IMG/VR virus record: IMGVR_UViG_3300049783_000585
Location: 1-39,992 of that record
Strand: one strand, 5' to 3'
Length of the DNA: 39,992 nucleotides
From: a virus
Made by a program: the position numbers and the translations under genes. Below are positions 20,995 to 28,579 of the stretch, in pieces. Position 1 is the first letter of the stretch, and each line of letters begins with the position of its first letter. The notes under the pieces are model-generated. The model was not told where the DNA came from, searched no databases, and worked only from the letters and a program-made list of their open reading frames with translations.

Positions 20995-21011
20995 AGTATG
21001 TTCCTTTTGGG

Positions 21012-21056
21012 TATCCATTAACTTGCAATCGGAAAAACAGTTATTGTTTTCCAACT
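21012..21056. repeat. 45-bp direct repeat, copy A
   Basis: Identical over 45 bp to 21419-21463. It covers the last codons (TVFPIAS), the stop and the intergenic sequence of the paralogous genes. A second similar block is 21343-21413 against 21747-21817, with two or so mismatches. Confidence 0.85.
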
Positions 21057-21401
21057 CTTCATCCCACCGCCATCGTGTCCGTCGTTGACCACAACAGTAA
21101 GCTCTTCGTCAAGGAAGAATTGCACAAATGCATCATCCCACAAATCTTGGTTTCTGGCATTGTTTTTTAGAGCGGTTGTTAACCAATCTTGACGGGCATA
21201 ATCGCTTACATTTACTGACGGCACTTTTCCCGTCGTAATCGCCCGCACAATAGTATCTCGTTTGTTTATCAGCCATTGATGATCTGCCGCGCGGGCTTTA
21301 CGAACCATTAAAAGATCAGCGTTTACTTGTGCTGCCCTGTTGTTAATTTTGGCTTGTTCAAGTTCTGTGATGGTAGCTTGTAGCAGTTTACCCAGTGTCA
21401 T
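21018..21401 (-). CDS. Coiled-coil paralogue B (127 aa)
   Basis: The ATG at 21401 (AAAAGGAATATATT upstream) replaces the longer frame to 21461, which runs into the repeat. The 127-aa protein starts with a coiled coil (LLQATITELEQAKINNRAAQ) and ends in a conserved block (ARNQDLWDDAFVQFFLDEEL, then MKSWKTITVFPIAS) shared with paralogue A. It is probably oligomeric and cytoplasmic. It is part of an early-looking operon from the promoter at 22183-22211. Confidence 0.8.
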   Translation of the reverse strand: MTLGKLLQATITELEQAKINNRAAQVNADLLMVRKARAADHQWLINKRDTIVRAITTGKVPSVNVSDYARQDWLTTALKNNARNQDLWDDAFVQFFLDEELTVVVNDGHDGGGMKSWKTITVFPIAS

Positions 21402-21418
21402 AATATATTCCTTTTGAT

Positions 21419-21463
21419 TATCCATTAACTTGCAATCGGAAAAACAGTTATTGTTTTCCAACT
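21419..21463. repeat. 45-bp direct repeat, copy B
   Basis: Exact second copy of 21012-21056, marking a tandem duplication unit of about 407 bp that contains one full gene. Confidence 0.85.
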
Positions 21464-21805
21464 ATGCATTCCGCCGCCAAGGTGTTCATTGTGGACCACA
21501 ACAGTAAGTTCTTCGATAAGAAAATATTGTACAAATGCGTCCCATAAGTCCTGATTTCTGGCTATGCGCTGTTGAGCGTATCCTAGCCATATTCCACGCT
21601 CAAAATCGCACACAGTTACTGACGGCACCGAATCTAACATAATCTGGTCTACAATGGTATCCCGTGTGTGTTCCAACCATTGCAAGTAGGCAGTGCGAGC
21701 TTTACGATCTGCGGCAAGCATAACATGACGATGCGCCTCCATGTTTTTAATTTTGGCTTGTTCAAGTTCTGTGATGGTAGCCTGTAGCTGTTTACCCAGT
21801 GTCAT
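21425..21805 (-). CDS. Coiled-coil paralogue A (126 aa)
   Basis: A 126-aa paralogue of the gene at 21018-21401. The two ends are almost identical between copies (N-terminal LQATITELEQAKI, C-terminal SWKTITVFPIAS), while the middle (residues about 20-80) has diverged strongly. That pattern, conserved ends and a variable centre, suggests either gene conversion at the ends or selection for variation in the middle. Function unknown. Confidence 0.82.
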   Translation of the reverse strand: MTLGKQLQATITELEQAKIKNMEAHRHVMLAADRKARTAYLQWLEHTRDTIVDQIMLDSVPSVTVCDFERGIWLGYAQQRIARNQDLWDAFVQYFLIEELTVVVHNEHLGGGMHSWKTITVFPIAS

Positions 21806-21815
21806 AATATATTCC

Positions 21816-22154
21816 TTACATTACCATATCATTGATACGGCGTGTTAACGATGTGTATTCACGGTAGTGTTTGATGCTCCATTTTTCAATGACCCAACCA
21901 AACTCATTCTCGTCAGTGATGATGTGTACAACGTTCTTGAGCACTCGCGCATAGCGCGTGCGACGTCCAACAACATCGCCAACCCAAACAAGGTGGCTGT
22001 ATTCGACGTTCCGGCCACCATGTGCTGGCGGAGCAAGGATTGGCTCTGGATTTTGTGAGAACTCAAAAAAGTGACCGTGGTCCTTTTCAATAAACGATCC
22101 GAGGATGCTGCCGTCACCTACGTCGAAATATGATGTTCTATCTGCAAAAGCCAT
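21816..22154 (-). CDS. Hypothetical early protein (112 aa)
   Basis: A 112-aa soluble protein of mixed composition (ADRTSYFDVGDGSILGSF at the N-terminus, SLTRRINDMVM at the C-terminus). It has an AAAGGAACGCACC site and is the first gene after the early promoter at 22183-22211. No family is recognised. As the leading gene of an early-type operon it may act on the host. Confidence 0.75.
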   Translation of the reverse strand: MAFADRTSYFDVGDGSILGSFIEKDHGHFFEFSQNPEPILAPPAHGGRNVEYSHLVWVGDVVGRRTRYARVLKNVVHIITDENEFGWVIEKWSIKHYREYTSLTRRINDMVM

Positions 22155-22182
22155 GGTGCGTTCCTTTGTTGCTTACTCGTTC

Positions 22183-22211
22183 TTTATACGGTAAGACGCC
22201 TTGCTTGTCAA
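22183..22211 (-). promoter_or_regulatory. Early-type promoter with repeated leader
   Basis: TTGACA (22206-22211), 17 bp, TATAAA (22183-22188), then GAACGAGTAAGCAA as at 32-60. The spacer holds GCAAGGCGT, the reverse complement of the ACGCCTTGC present in the other two copies. Confidence 0.77.
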
Positions 22212-22219
22212 CCATTAAA

Positions 22220-22555
22220 TTAGCGGTGGTTTATAAATGTATAGAACTTTGGTGGATCACTAATAACATCAGCGAAGATAAGTTTGATATCTTCGTCTAA
22301 CTGATTTTCCCAAGTGGTAAGAAGGTCGGATGCCTCATCTGGTGTCCAACATTTGTCGGTGCCATCCATAGGTCCCCACCTCGAACTACCAGATGAAAAT
22401 AGAAAAACACCGACTGCAATATTATTGCTGTCCATGCCCTCAAACATAAAGCCTTCTGGTAATTGACAATCAAGTTCCTCTGCCCATTTTTTGCAGGCAG
22501 GGAAGGTGGGTACGAGCCAACCAATAAATGTGTGGACTTCTTGTATAACAGACAT
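22220..22555 (-). CDS. Hypothetical early protein (111 aa)
   Basis: A 111-aa protein with a hydrophobic, Cys- and Trp-containing N-terminal part (HTFIGWLVPTFPACKKWAEE) and an acidic C-terminal half. The segment is too short and polar to be a clear membrane anchor. It follows its own promoter at 22577-22605 and precedes another, so it is a single-gene unit. Function unknown. Confidence 0.72.
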   Translation of the reverse strand: MSVIQEVHTFIGWLVPTFPACKKWAEELDCQLPEGFMFEGMDSNNIAVGVFLFSSGSSRWGPMDGTDKCWTPDEASDLLTTWENQLDEDIKLIFADVISDPPKFYTFINHR

Positions 22556-22576
22556 TATTTAACTTTCATTTCTCAT

Positions 22577-22605
22577 ATGATAGAACAATATGTATTGCTT
22601 GTCAA
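22577..22605 (-). promoter_or_regulatory. Early-type promoter
   Basis: TTGACA (22600-22605), 17 bp, TATCAT (22577-22582), serving the gene at 22220-22555. The spacer starts AGCAA like the promoter at 22183-22211. Confidence 0.7.
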
Positions 22606-22611
22606 TAGATA

Positions 22612-23172
22612 TTAGACAAATAGGTGGGGATATTTTTTGAAAAATGCGGTGGCCTGATCACGATCCATTGGTAGTTCGCGGCGATATTCTTCACGTAAGC
22701 TGTCCCAATCACGCAACCTAGGATTGGTTTTATCTTTGGAGCTTGCATTAATACCGAAGCGCCAACCCTCATGTAGTTGGTCATCTACCCAACGATTGTG
22801 TAGGAATTTACTTGCACGGCGCTGAATTTCTTCATACATCTCATCGTCAATTTCAACATCATCTTCACACTCTGTGTCATATTCAGTACTGGTCTCGATC
22901 TCAAAATCTCGTGGATAAATTCTATCCCACACAGTGACAATCCGTTCTGCGATATTTGCGTCGATATCATCCGACAAATAGACTACGTAGACATATGGAA
23001 ATTCTTCATCACCTTCAAGTTCAGCACGATGACTGGTTAATGTATCTAAAAATTCATTAGGTTGAGTGGCATATTCCGCACCCAGAAACTGCTCGACGCA
23101 GCGGTACCATATTTTCTTTTGTGTTTCATTGAGTTCAATGTCTGTTAGTAATCGCATGTAATGTTGTGTCAT
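22612..23172 (-). CDS. Hypothetical acidic protein (186 aa)
   Basis: A 186-aa soluble, acidic protein (ECEDDVEIDDEMYEEIQRRA in the centre) ending in a helical, basic-acidic region. An AAAGG site precedes the ATG and overlaps the end of the holin gene, so the two are probably co-transcribed from the late promoter at 23511-23518. It could be a lysis regulator by position only; no family is recognised. Confidence 0.72.
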   Translation of the reverse strand: MTQHYMRLLTDIELNETQKKIWYRCVEQFLGAEYATQPNEFLDTLTSHRAELEGDEEFPYVYVVYLSDDIDANIAERIVTVWDRIYPRDFEIETSTEYDTECEDDVEIDDEMYEEIQRRASKFLHNRWVDDQLHEGWRFGINASSKDKTNPRLRDWDSLREEYRRELPMDRDQATAFFKKYPHLFV

Positions 23173-23174
23173 TG

Positions 23175-23480
23175 TTAGCCTTTAAAATTTGTTGAATCAT
23201 ATGATTGGGGTGAAACATTCGACTGGACGTTTTGTGGGGCAGAAGAGTTGGTCCCAGAATTGACATAAAGTCCGAACCAAGCGGCACCTGCACCAATAAT
23301 TGCACTAGCAAATGCTGCCTGTGCTGGATTAGGCACTGGAAGTCCCATGAACCACATTGCAGTTTCCATGCAAAGCCAGAAATAAAATATAATAAATGCG
23401 CGTGGAAAGATTCTCCATGCGTTGAAATATTGTGGTGCTAACCACAGCCATCCGTTTTTGTTCACATTGTTCTCCGCCAT
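23175..23480 (-). CDS. Probable holin, two membrane helices
   Basis: A 101-aa protein with hydrophobic helices at about 26-46 (FPRAFIIFYFWLCMETAMWF) and 55-73 (AAFASAIIGAGAAWFGLYV), joined by a short Pro-rich turn, and a polar Ser/Asn/Gln C-terminus. The WRIFPR...WFM...GAGAAWFGLYVNS pattern is one I know from small holin-like proteins of marine phages. It has a GGGAG site and a late promoter. Holins time lysis by opening the inner membrane to release the endolysin. Confidence 0.78.
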   Translation of the reverse strand: MAENNVNKNGWLWLAPQYFNAWRIFPRAFIIFYFWLCMETAMWFMGLPVPNPAQAAFASAIIGAGAAWFGLYVNSGTNSSAPQNVQSNVSPQSYDSTNFKG

Positions 23481-23510
23481 GAATTACTCCCTTATTAGTG
23501 CTTACAAGGA

Positions 23511-23518
23511 TATTTATC
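23511..23518 (-). promoter_or_regulatory. Late-promoter motif GATAAATA for the holin
   Basis: Located 31 nt upstream of the holin start and immediately after the terminator of the previous gene, so holin expression depends on this promoter. The predicted leader is short and unstructured with a GGGAG site. Confidence 0.65.
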
Positions 23519-23525
23519 AATTCAT

Positions 23526-23553
23526 AAAAAAAGGCGAACCCGAAGGTCCGCCT
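23526..23553 (-). terminator. Strong rho-independent terminator with TTCG loop
   Basis: AGGCGGACC and GGTTCGCCT (minus strand) form a 9-bp stem with one G-T pair closed by a TTCG tetraloop, followed by seven T residues. It isolates the gene at 23583-23966 from the holin unit. Confidence 0.9.
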
Positions 23554-23582
23554 AATTTCGAAGTGTGTTCTTTTAACCTAAC

Positions 23583-23966
23583 TTATGTGTTAGTTTGGTC
23601 TGCTTGGTATACAACGCCTGCTGTGACCGCTGCGCCTGTAAGGACAACAGTGTTAACAGTACCGAGTGCAACGATTTCAGAAGTAAGGAATACTACGAAT
23701 GTTTCGCTGTTTGTGCCATCATACGTGTCAGTAGGGAAGTCGCCTTCAACAAAAACAGTCATCAATTCGCCTGTACCTGTTAGAGCAGAATGTGCGATGA
23801 TAGTTGCATAGCTGCTTACTGTCTGTAGAACTTTAGCGATTGCGCCGTCTGGACCTGTTGAAGCAGAAGCGTCTGCGCCAAGATCAAGTGTCAACTCGAT
23901 CATTGTCTTGCCGTTGAACGCGCGTGGTAGCGTGATGTCGAATGTTGGGTTAATTTTAGTTACCAT
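23583..23966 (-). CDS. Probable virion structural protein (127 aa)
   Basis: A 127-aa Thr/Val/Ala-rich protein with alternating beta-type hydrophobicity (TGELMTVFVEGDFPTD, ALGTVNTVVLTGAAVTAGVV), no Cys and no membrane segment. It has its own late promoter (24013-24020), an AGGAG site and a strong terminator, so it is a monocistronic high-output unit, as expected for a major decoration or tail component. The identity within the virion is inference. Confidence 0.75.
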   Translation of the reverse strand: MVTKINPTFDITLPRAFNGKTMIELTLDLGADASASTGPDGAIAKVLQTVSSYATIIAHSALTGTGELMTVFVEGDFPTDTYDGTNSETFVVFLTSEIVALGTVNTVVLTGAAVTAGVVYQADQTNT

Positions 23967-24004
23967 TAGGTATCTCCTGTTTAAAATATTAGCACTCTAT
24001 CGTG

Positions 24005-24020
24005 CTTATACTTATTTATC
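24005..24020 (-). promoter_or_regulatory. Late-promoter motif GATAAATA with 5'-terminal hairpin
   Basis: The motif is at 24013-24020. The predicted start near 24007 is followed at once by AGCAC-GATAGA-GTGCT, a small stem at the 5' end of the RNA, before the AGGAG of the gene at 23583-23966. Confidence 0.6.
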
Positions 24021-24058
24021 AATTTAGTACATAAGTGTGGCTTTATGCGTGAAGTAAT

Positions 24059-24832
24059 TTACGGGTCTAGTTCACTGAATAATCGCACTTCATGGTTAGA
24101 TACAATATATTCACCAGTTAACAACTTGGCATATATGTAGTCATCTTGGTGTTCAAAATACACCGCCACCGTTTTAGGTGGAAAGCGCAGATGGTATCTT
24201 GTGCCCGAAGCGACATGTCCATGAAATCTAATCAATTGCTTTAAACCAAGTTCACGCCATGATCCTCGTGGCTGATTATATAACAATTCATACAATGTGT
24301 CTGTAATATTTTCCACAAACTCCTGACTGTGAGAGAATTCAATATAATATCTAAATTTATTATGATACAGATTGTTACGAAGAACAATTGTATCTTTTCC
24401 AATAACCGCTGTATGTGCTGAATTAAGCGGCCCTGTTACACTGTTAATCCCATCTTTATAACGATCTACTACCTTCATTACCGTTGCCATATCGCGAAAA
24501 TAAAACAAATTGTTTTCGCCACCTGTACGGGTTTTATATTCAGTTACTGGTATTGACTCGATAAAATCACAGATTTCCTGCCGATAATCAATATTAGCAA
24601 CAACTTTTTCGATTTTGTCATAAAACTCTGCGGCGTCGGCGAGGGCCTTTGCTGGGTTTCCGAGTTTAATAGTGCAATATCGGTCACCAGTTATACCGCC
24701 TAATCCTTTAAATTTTGGACTAAACTCTACTTTGTAAGAGAAATCTGTATAGTAAGTGGTGTCAGCAGGGATAAAAGTTACCCCTGCTGACGTTAGTTGT
24801 GCATGGAACTCACTCGAAGACAATAGCATCAT
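24059..24832 (-). CDS. Hypothetical protein (257 aa)
   Basis: A 257-aa soluble protein rich in Tyr, Phe and His (YYIEFSHSQEFVENITDTLY, IRFHGHVASGTRYHLRFPP). It starts 23 nt inside the end of the ClpA-like gene, so it is translationally coupled to it. No domain is recognised. It could be an adaptor or substrate of the phage Clp system by position, but that is a guess. Confidence 0.75.
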   Translation of the reverse strand: MMLLSSSEFHAQLTSAGVTFIPADTTYYTDFSYKVEFSPKFKGLGGITGDRYCTIKLGNPAKALADAAEFYDKIEKVVANIDYRQEICDFIESIPVTEYKTRTGGENNLFYFRDMATVMKVVDRYKDGINSVTGPLNSAHTAVIGKDTIVLRNNLYHNKFRYYIEFSHSQEFVENITDTLYELLYNQPRGSWRELGLKQLIRFHGHVASGTRYHLRFPPKTVAVYFEHQDDYIYAKLLTGEYIVSNHEVRLFSELDP

Positions 24833-27059
24833 CTTTGACTTTCACCGTAATAGTTTTGTTGACGTCACCAAATAACATTTGACGAGCCAATGGCTTTTTG
24901 ATACTTGAGAAAATTGCGCGTTTCATAGGACGTGCCCCCATTGTCGCATCAAATCCGCGCCCTTCTTGTGCGAGCCATGTGAGAACACCTTTATTCCATT
25001 TTAGCTTATAGCCACGTCCGGCTGCACTGTCTTTAAGTTCATTCATGAACTTAGCTGCAATACTCAGGATAATGTCTTTACCCAGCTTATTGAATGGTAC
25101 CACTGCGTCCAGACGGTTGCGGAATTCTGGGCTAAAGAATTTTTTAACAGCCTCATCACCAGCCACCGTATTGTCGTTATCACCAAACCCAATCCGGTTC
25201 TTTGCCGCGTCAGCCGCGCCCAAATTACTAGTCATGATCAGGATAATGTTTTGTGCGTTCACTTCTTTTCCATTACTGGACGAGATTTTTCCCTTGTCCA
25301 TCAATTGCAACAACACATTGAGTACGTCTGGGTGAGCTTTTTCAACTTCGTCCAACAGCAAGATACAGTTGGGGTTAGTTTCAATTTCCGTGATAAGCGC
25401 CCCGTTACCAGCTTTACCGTCACCGTAGCCAACATATCCAGGAGGCGATCCAATGAAGCGACTGACAGTGTGCTTCTCCATGAATTCACTCATGTCAAAA
25501 CGTACAAGCTTTGTGCCCAGCAACGTTGATAATTGCATGGCTGTCTCAGTTTTACCAACACCTGTTGGTCCTGTGAACAGATAGCAACCCAGTGGCTTAG
25601 ATGGGTCCTTAAGGCCCGCCTGTGCCACGTATACTGCGTCTGCTAGTGTCTCAATTGCACTATCTTGACCAAAGACGCTAAGTTGCAGTCCAGCTTCGAC
25701 GTCAGGGGTTGATCCAGTTTCTTGATCTGCGCTTGTGATAATGCTAAGCGGAATACGTGCCAATCGTGCAGTCTCACGTTCCACCAAGTCTTTAGTGATG
25801 GTGATGTCCCCCGTGGCATAATCTGGATAAGTACGCTGACGCGCAAATGCACTGTCTACGAGATCAAACGCCTTATCCGGCAATTTCTTGCTGTGAATAT
25901 ACTTGATACTGAGTTCGACGGCAGCATCACATGCTTCGTTTGTAATTTCCATGTTGTGGAATGTTTTGTACGCTGGCATAGACGCCCGCAGAATCTGCTT
26001 GGCTTCTTCAACTGTGGGTTCTGCCACGTCAACACGTTCAAAGCGGCGCTTCAATGCAGTATCTTTCTCAATTTTTTCTTGGAATTCGTCTACAGTAGTA
26101 GACCCAATACAACGCAATGTGCCACGTTGTAACGCTGGCTTAAGCAAGTTTGCAACATCCATTGCACTGCTTCCACCGCTGCCCGCGCCCAAGATCATAT
26201 GGATTTCGTCAATAAACAAAATCCCGTCGTCGCGGCCTTCTAGTTCCTTAAGAACTTCCTTCATACGTTCCTCAAAGTCACCACGATATTTTGATCCTGC
26301 AAGCAGCAATCCAATATCCAAGCTGAAGATTGTCATATCTTTAATAGTATCAGGCACGTCATTTTCTACGATGCGTTTAGCTAGTCCTTCTGCAATCGCA
26401 GTTTTACCTACACCCGGTTCACCTACTAGAATGGCGTTATTCTTTTTGCGGCGTGCCAATGTTTGCACGAGCGCCTGTACTTCCCATGATCGACCAATAA
26501 GGTTGTCAATGTCACCTTTTAATGCCTGTTCATTGAGATTTACCGTGTATTGCTCCAACGCGGTTTGCGTTGGACGTTGTCCCCGTCCTTGGGGTTGGGC
26601 GTGACCTGTGCCTGTTGATGTATCCATTTCTTCGTCCTTGATAGTAGACGTGACTGTATCAATCAGGACGTCTTTAGTGAGTCCATGTTTTTCGCAAAAA
26701 TGGGCAGCATGACTATTTTCTTCACTGAGAATACTTCCCAAGATATCCAATGGATCGGTAACTTGACGCCCACTGAATATACCCTGTGCAACAGCACGTT
26801 GAAATACGCGCTCTAGTGCGATAGTTTTCTTGGCTTGTGAGATTTCTTTGGTGACGGATTCAACTTCATGGTCAAGGTAACTGTGAGTATCTATTTGAAT
26901 TTCCTCACTACTAATACCCATTGCATGCAAAAACGTGCGAATTTCGCCATCATCAAGAATGGCAACGAGCAAGTGCTCTAATGTCACATATTCCTGTTGA
27001 CGGGTGATTGCCTCGTTAAATGATGATTGAACGATGCGTTGTAATCTTTCTTCAGACAT
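24810..27059 (-). CDS. clpA: ClpA-like AAA+ unfoldase
   Basis: A 749-aa, full-length ClpA-type chaperone (E. coli ClpA is 758 aa). The Clp N-domain is at about 1-145. D1 has Walker A GEPGVGKT (213-220) and Walker B LFIDEIH (281-287); D2 has GPTGVGKT (497-504) and LLLDEVEKAHPDVL (567-580). There is no ClpB-type middle coiled coil. An IGF tripeptide (623-625) sits where ClpA has its IGL/IGF loop for ClpP docking. It should unfold proteins for the ClpP encoded at 38168-38782. It is coupled to a short DnaJ upstream (8-nt overlap). Confidence 0.95.
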   Translation of the reverse strand: MSEERLQRIVQSSFNEAITRQQEYVTLEHLLVAILDDGEIRTFLHAMGISSEEIQIDTHSYLDHEVESVTKEISQAKKTIALERVFQRAVAQGIFSGRQVTDPLDILGSILSEENSHAAHFCEKHGLTKDVLIDTVTSTIKDEEMDTSTGTGHAQPQGRGQRPTQTALEQYTVNLNEQALKGDIDNLIGRSWEVQALVQTLARRKKNNAILVGEPGVGKTAIAEGLAKRIVENDVPDTIKDMTIFSLDIGLLLAGSKYRGDFEERMKEVLKELEGRDDGILFIDEIHMILGAGSGGSSAMDVANLLKPALQRGTLRCIGSTTVDEFQEKIEKDTALKRRFERVDVAEPTVEEAKQILRASMPAYKTFHNMEITNEACDAAVELSIKYIHSKKLPDKAFDLVDSAFARQRTYPDYATGDITITKDLVERETARLARIPLSIITSADQETGSTPDVEAGLQLSVFGQDSAIETLADAVYVAQAGLKDPSKPLGCYLFTGPTGVGKTETAMQLSTLLGTKLVRFDMSEFMEKHTVSRFIGSPPGYVGYGDGKAGNGALITEIETNPNCILLLDEVEKAHPDVLNVLLQLMDKGKISSSNGKEVNAQNIILIMTSNLGAADAAKNRIGFGDNDNTVAGDEAVKKFFSPEFRNRLDAVVPFNKLGKDIILSIAAKFMNELKDSAAGRGYKLKWNKGVLTWLAQEGRGFDATMGARPMKRAIFSSIKKPLARQMLFGDVNKTITVKVKDDAIVFE

Positions 27060-27684
27060 GGTTGTACCTTTTCTTATCTATTTCTACAATTATTGTAAGA
27101 TTTCCGCGAGTTGTTGAGTTGTTATCATAAAAGCCCGCCCCACCAGTTGTATAAATTAAGCGATCCGCTGTGGTTTCGGGGGAGACCTTGAATGTATGTA
27201 TGATGCCGTCGAAATTTGTTATATTAACTGTTATTCCCAACTCGGCGTCAAGTGTATTTATTAAATGTCTAACTACAATGTTGCTGTCTATCCTTGTATA
27301 TTCGGTTGTTATCATTTCAGTCACCTTAACACGAACTAACTGGCGTGTCGACCCTAAATCGTAAAATTCTATGATTGTGTTTGGATAGGTAAATGGCGGC
27401 ACCTTAAATTCCAATACTGTGCCACGGTATATCCCATGTTTTAATATGGCTGTTGCAGTGCATCCGTATAACAAGTCTGCAAGTGAGATTGGTAATTCAG
27501 TTTCGATCACGGTCTTATTTGACTTATTTTCAATGAGACCGTTGTAGGCTGTTTGGATTCTTTGAAAATCTTCACTATTGCCACCATTATCAGGGTGATG
27601 TTTTTTGGCGGCGGCAACATAAGCCCTGCGAATTGACATTTTGTCATGGGTGGGATCAATGCCCAATACTTTAAATGGATTCAT
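27052..27684 (-). CDS. Short DnaJ-like co-chaperone
   Basis: A 210-aa protein. Residues about 1-55 form a J domain (FKVLGIDPTHDKMSIRRAYV, then HHPDNGG with the HPD motif), which stimulates Hsp70 ATPase. The rest resembles a DnaJ substrate-binding C-terminal domain (LPISLADLLYGCTATAI), without the zinc-finger or the Gly/Phe linker. It overlaps the o-spanin stop by 4 nt upstream and the ClpA start by 8 nt downstream. It probably directs host DnaK toward phage substrates or loads ClpA; the partner is inference. Confidence 0.85.
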   Translation of the reverse strand: MNPFKVLGIDPTHDKMSIRRAYVAAAKKHHPDNGGNSEDFQRIQTAYNGLIENKSNKTVIETELPISLADLLYGCTATAILKHGIYRGTVLEFKVPPFTYPNTIIEFYDLGSTRQLVRVKVTEMITTEYTRIDSNIVVRHLINTLDAELGITVNITNFDGIIHTFKVSPETTADRLIYTTGGAGFYDNNSTTRGNLTIIVEIDKKRYNHV

Positions 27685-28067
27685 TGACTAGAATTGTATT
27701 CAGCAATAGTGCCGTCCGCACGAATATAATATACTTGATACCCGTCTATGACTGCCTGCTGTTGAACAATCACACGCAAAGCTTCTTGTGTGTTAATTGC
27801 TATATTTTCGTAACCAGTTGCGCTCACACTGAACAACACAGGTGCCGCGCCACGTGATTGCATATCCACAAACACTTGCTCTACATTATCTGGTGTTACA
27901 ATTGTCCAGTTAACATTTTGTGATGTTAACCTGTCTACTGGTGGTAGGCTAAGGGTCGGTCTGTCTATGGCTTCACGTTGAATTACCACGGGAACAATAA
28001 GTTCCGGTTCAGATTTTGCGGTACATGCAACTAGTGTCATAATTAAAAATGCGGCAATATATTTCAT
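27681..28067 (-). CDS. o-spanin (outer-membrane lipoprotein)
   Basis: A 128-aa lipoprotein with a short hydrophobic signal (MKYIAAFLIMTLVAC) and lipobox LVAC, the lipidated Cys being residue 15. The mature part is Pro/Val-rich at first (PELIVPVVIQREAIDRP) and then folded, longer than the minimal o-spanins. It follows the i-spanin with a 4-nt overlap, the usual order for separate Rz/Rz1 genes. It bridges to the i-spanin to fuse inner and outer membranes at lysis. Confidence 0.8.
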   Translation of the reverse strand: MKYIAAFLIMTLVACTAKSEPELIVPVVIQREAIDRPTLSLPPVDRLTSQNVNWTIVTPDNVEQVFVDMQSRGAAPVLFSVSATGYENIAINTQEALRVIVQQQAVIDGYQVYYIRADGTIAEYNSSQ

Positions 28068-28576
28068 CTAGTTGTCCTGAAATTTGGATTTGCAATCTGT
28101 GGACATTCTGTGTTAATTTCACTTGGTAGTGTAGCATTAAATTCATCGGCTGTCAATGGGGAACCCGTCACAATCTCAAAACATCGACCAATGTCGTCTG
28201 TAGCGTCATTGATGATGTTTTCAACCAATGATGGTTTATTTGCCGCCAAAAATTCCAATTCATGCTGTCCTAATCTGTTACGTAGCTCACTTACTTGATT
28301 CCGTGCAGTAGTGAATTGTGTGGTTGTATCATTGATAATAGTCGTTTGCAAGGTAATATCAGCCTCTAAGCTAGAAATAGTTTCCTGCTGCTCTGATATA
28401 CCTTGCTGAAGCTGTAACTTATCTGCTGTTAGTATGGCGTTATTTGCTGTTACACGGGTAACTTCTGATTGTAATCCGGTTACAAATTGATAGCCACCAA
28501 AAATAACACCACTTATGGTTGTTAATACAACTGCAAATGCAAGTCCTTTGATCCAACCTATGCCTATACCAAACAT
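28064..28576 (-). CDS. i-spanin (Rz-like, inner membrane)
   Basis: A 170-aa protein with one N-terminal transmembrane helix (about 8-32) and a long periplasmic coiled coil (about 35-115, for example LQLQQGISEQQETISSLEAD), the typical Rz architecture. The C-terminal region (CFEIVTGSPLTADEF) has two Cys that may pair. It precedes the o-spanin and lies within a run that continues into DnaJ and ClpA genes. Assignment rests on topology and pairing with the o-spanin. Confidence 0.8.
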   Translation of the reverse strand: MFGIGIGWIKGLAFAVVLTTISGVIFGGYQFVTGLQSEVTRVTANNAILTADKLQLQQGISEQQETISSLEADITLQTTIINDTTTQFTTARNQVSELRNRLGQHELEFLAANKPSLVENIINDATDDIGRCFEIVTGSPLTADEFNATLPSEINTECPQIANPNFRTTR

Positions 28577-28579
28577 GAA

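Noticed and set aside
25903-26604. 233-aa plus-strand open frame opposite clpA
   Set aside because: It lies wholly opposite conserved ClpA motifs, has low-complexity Ser/Arg-rich translation and no ribosome-binding site.
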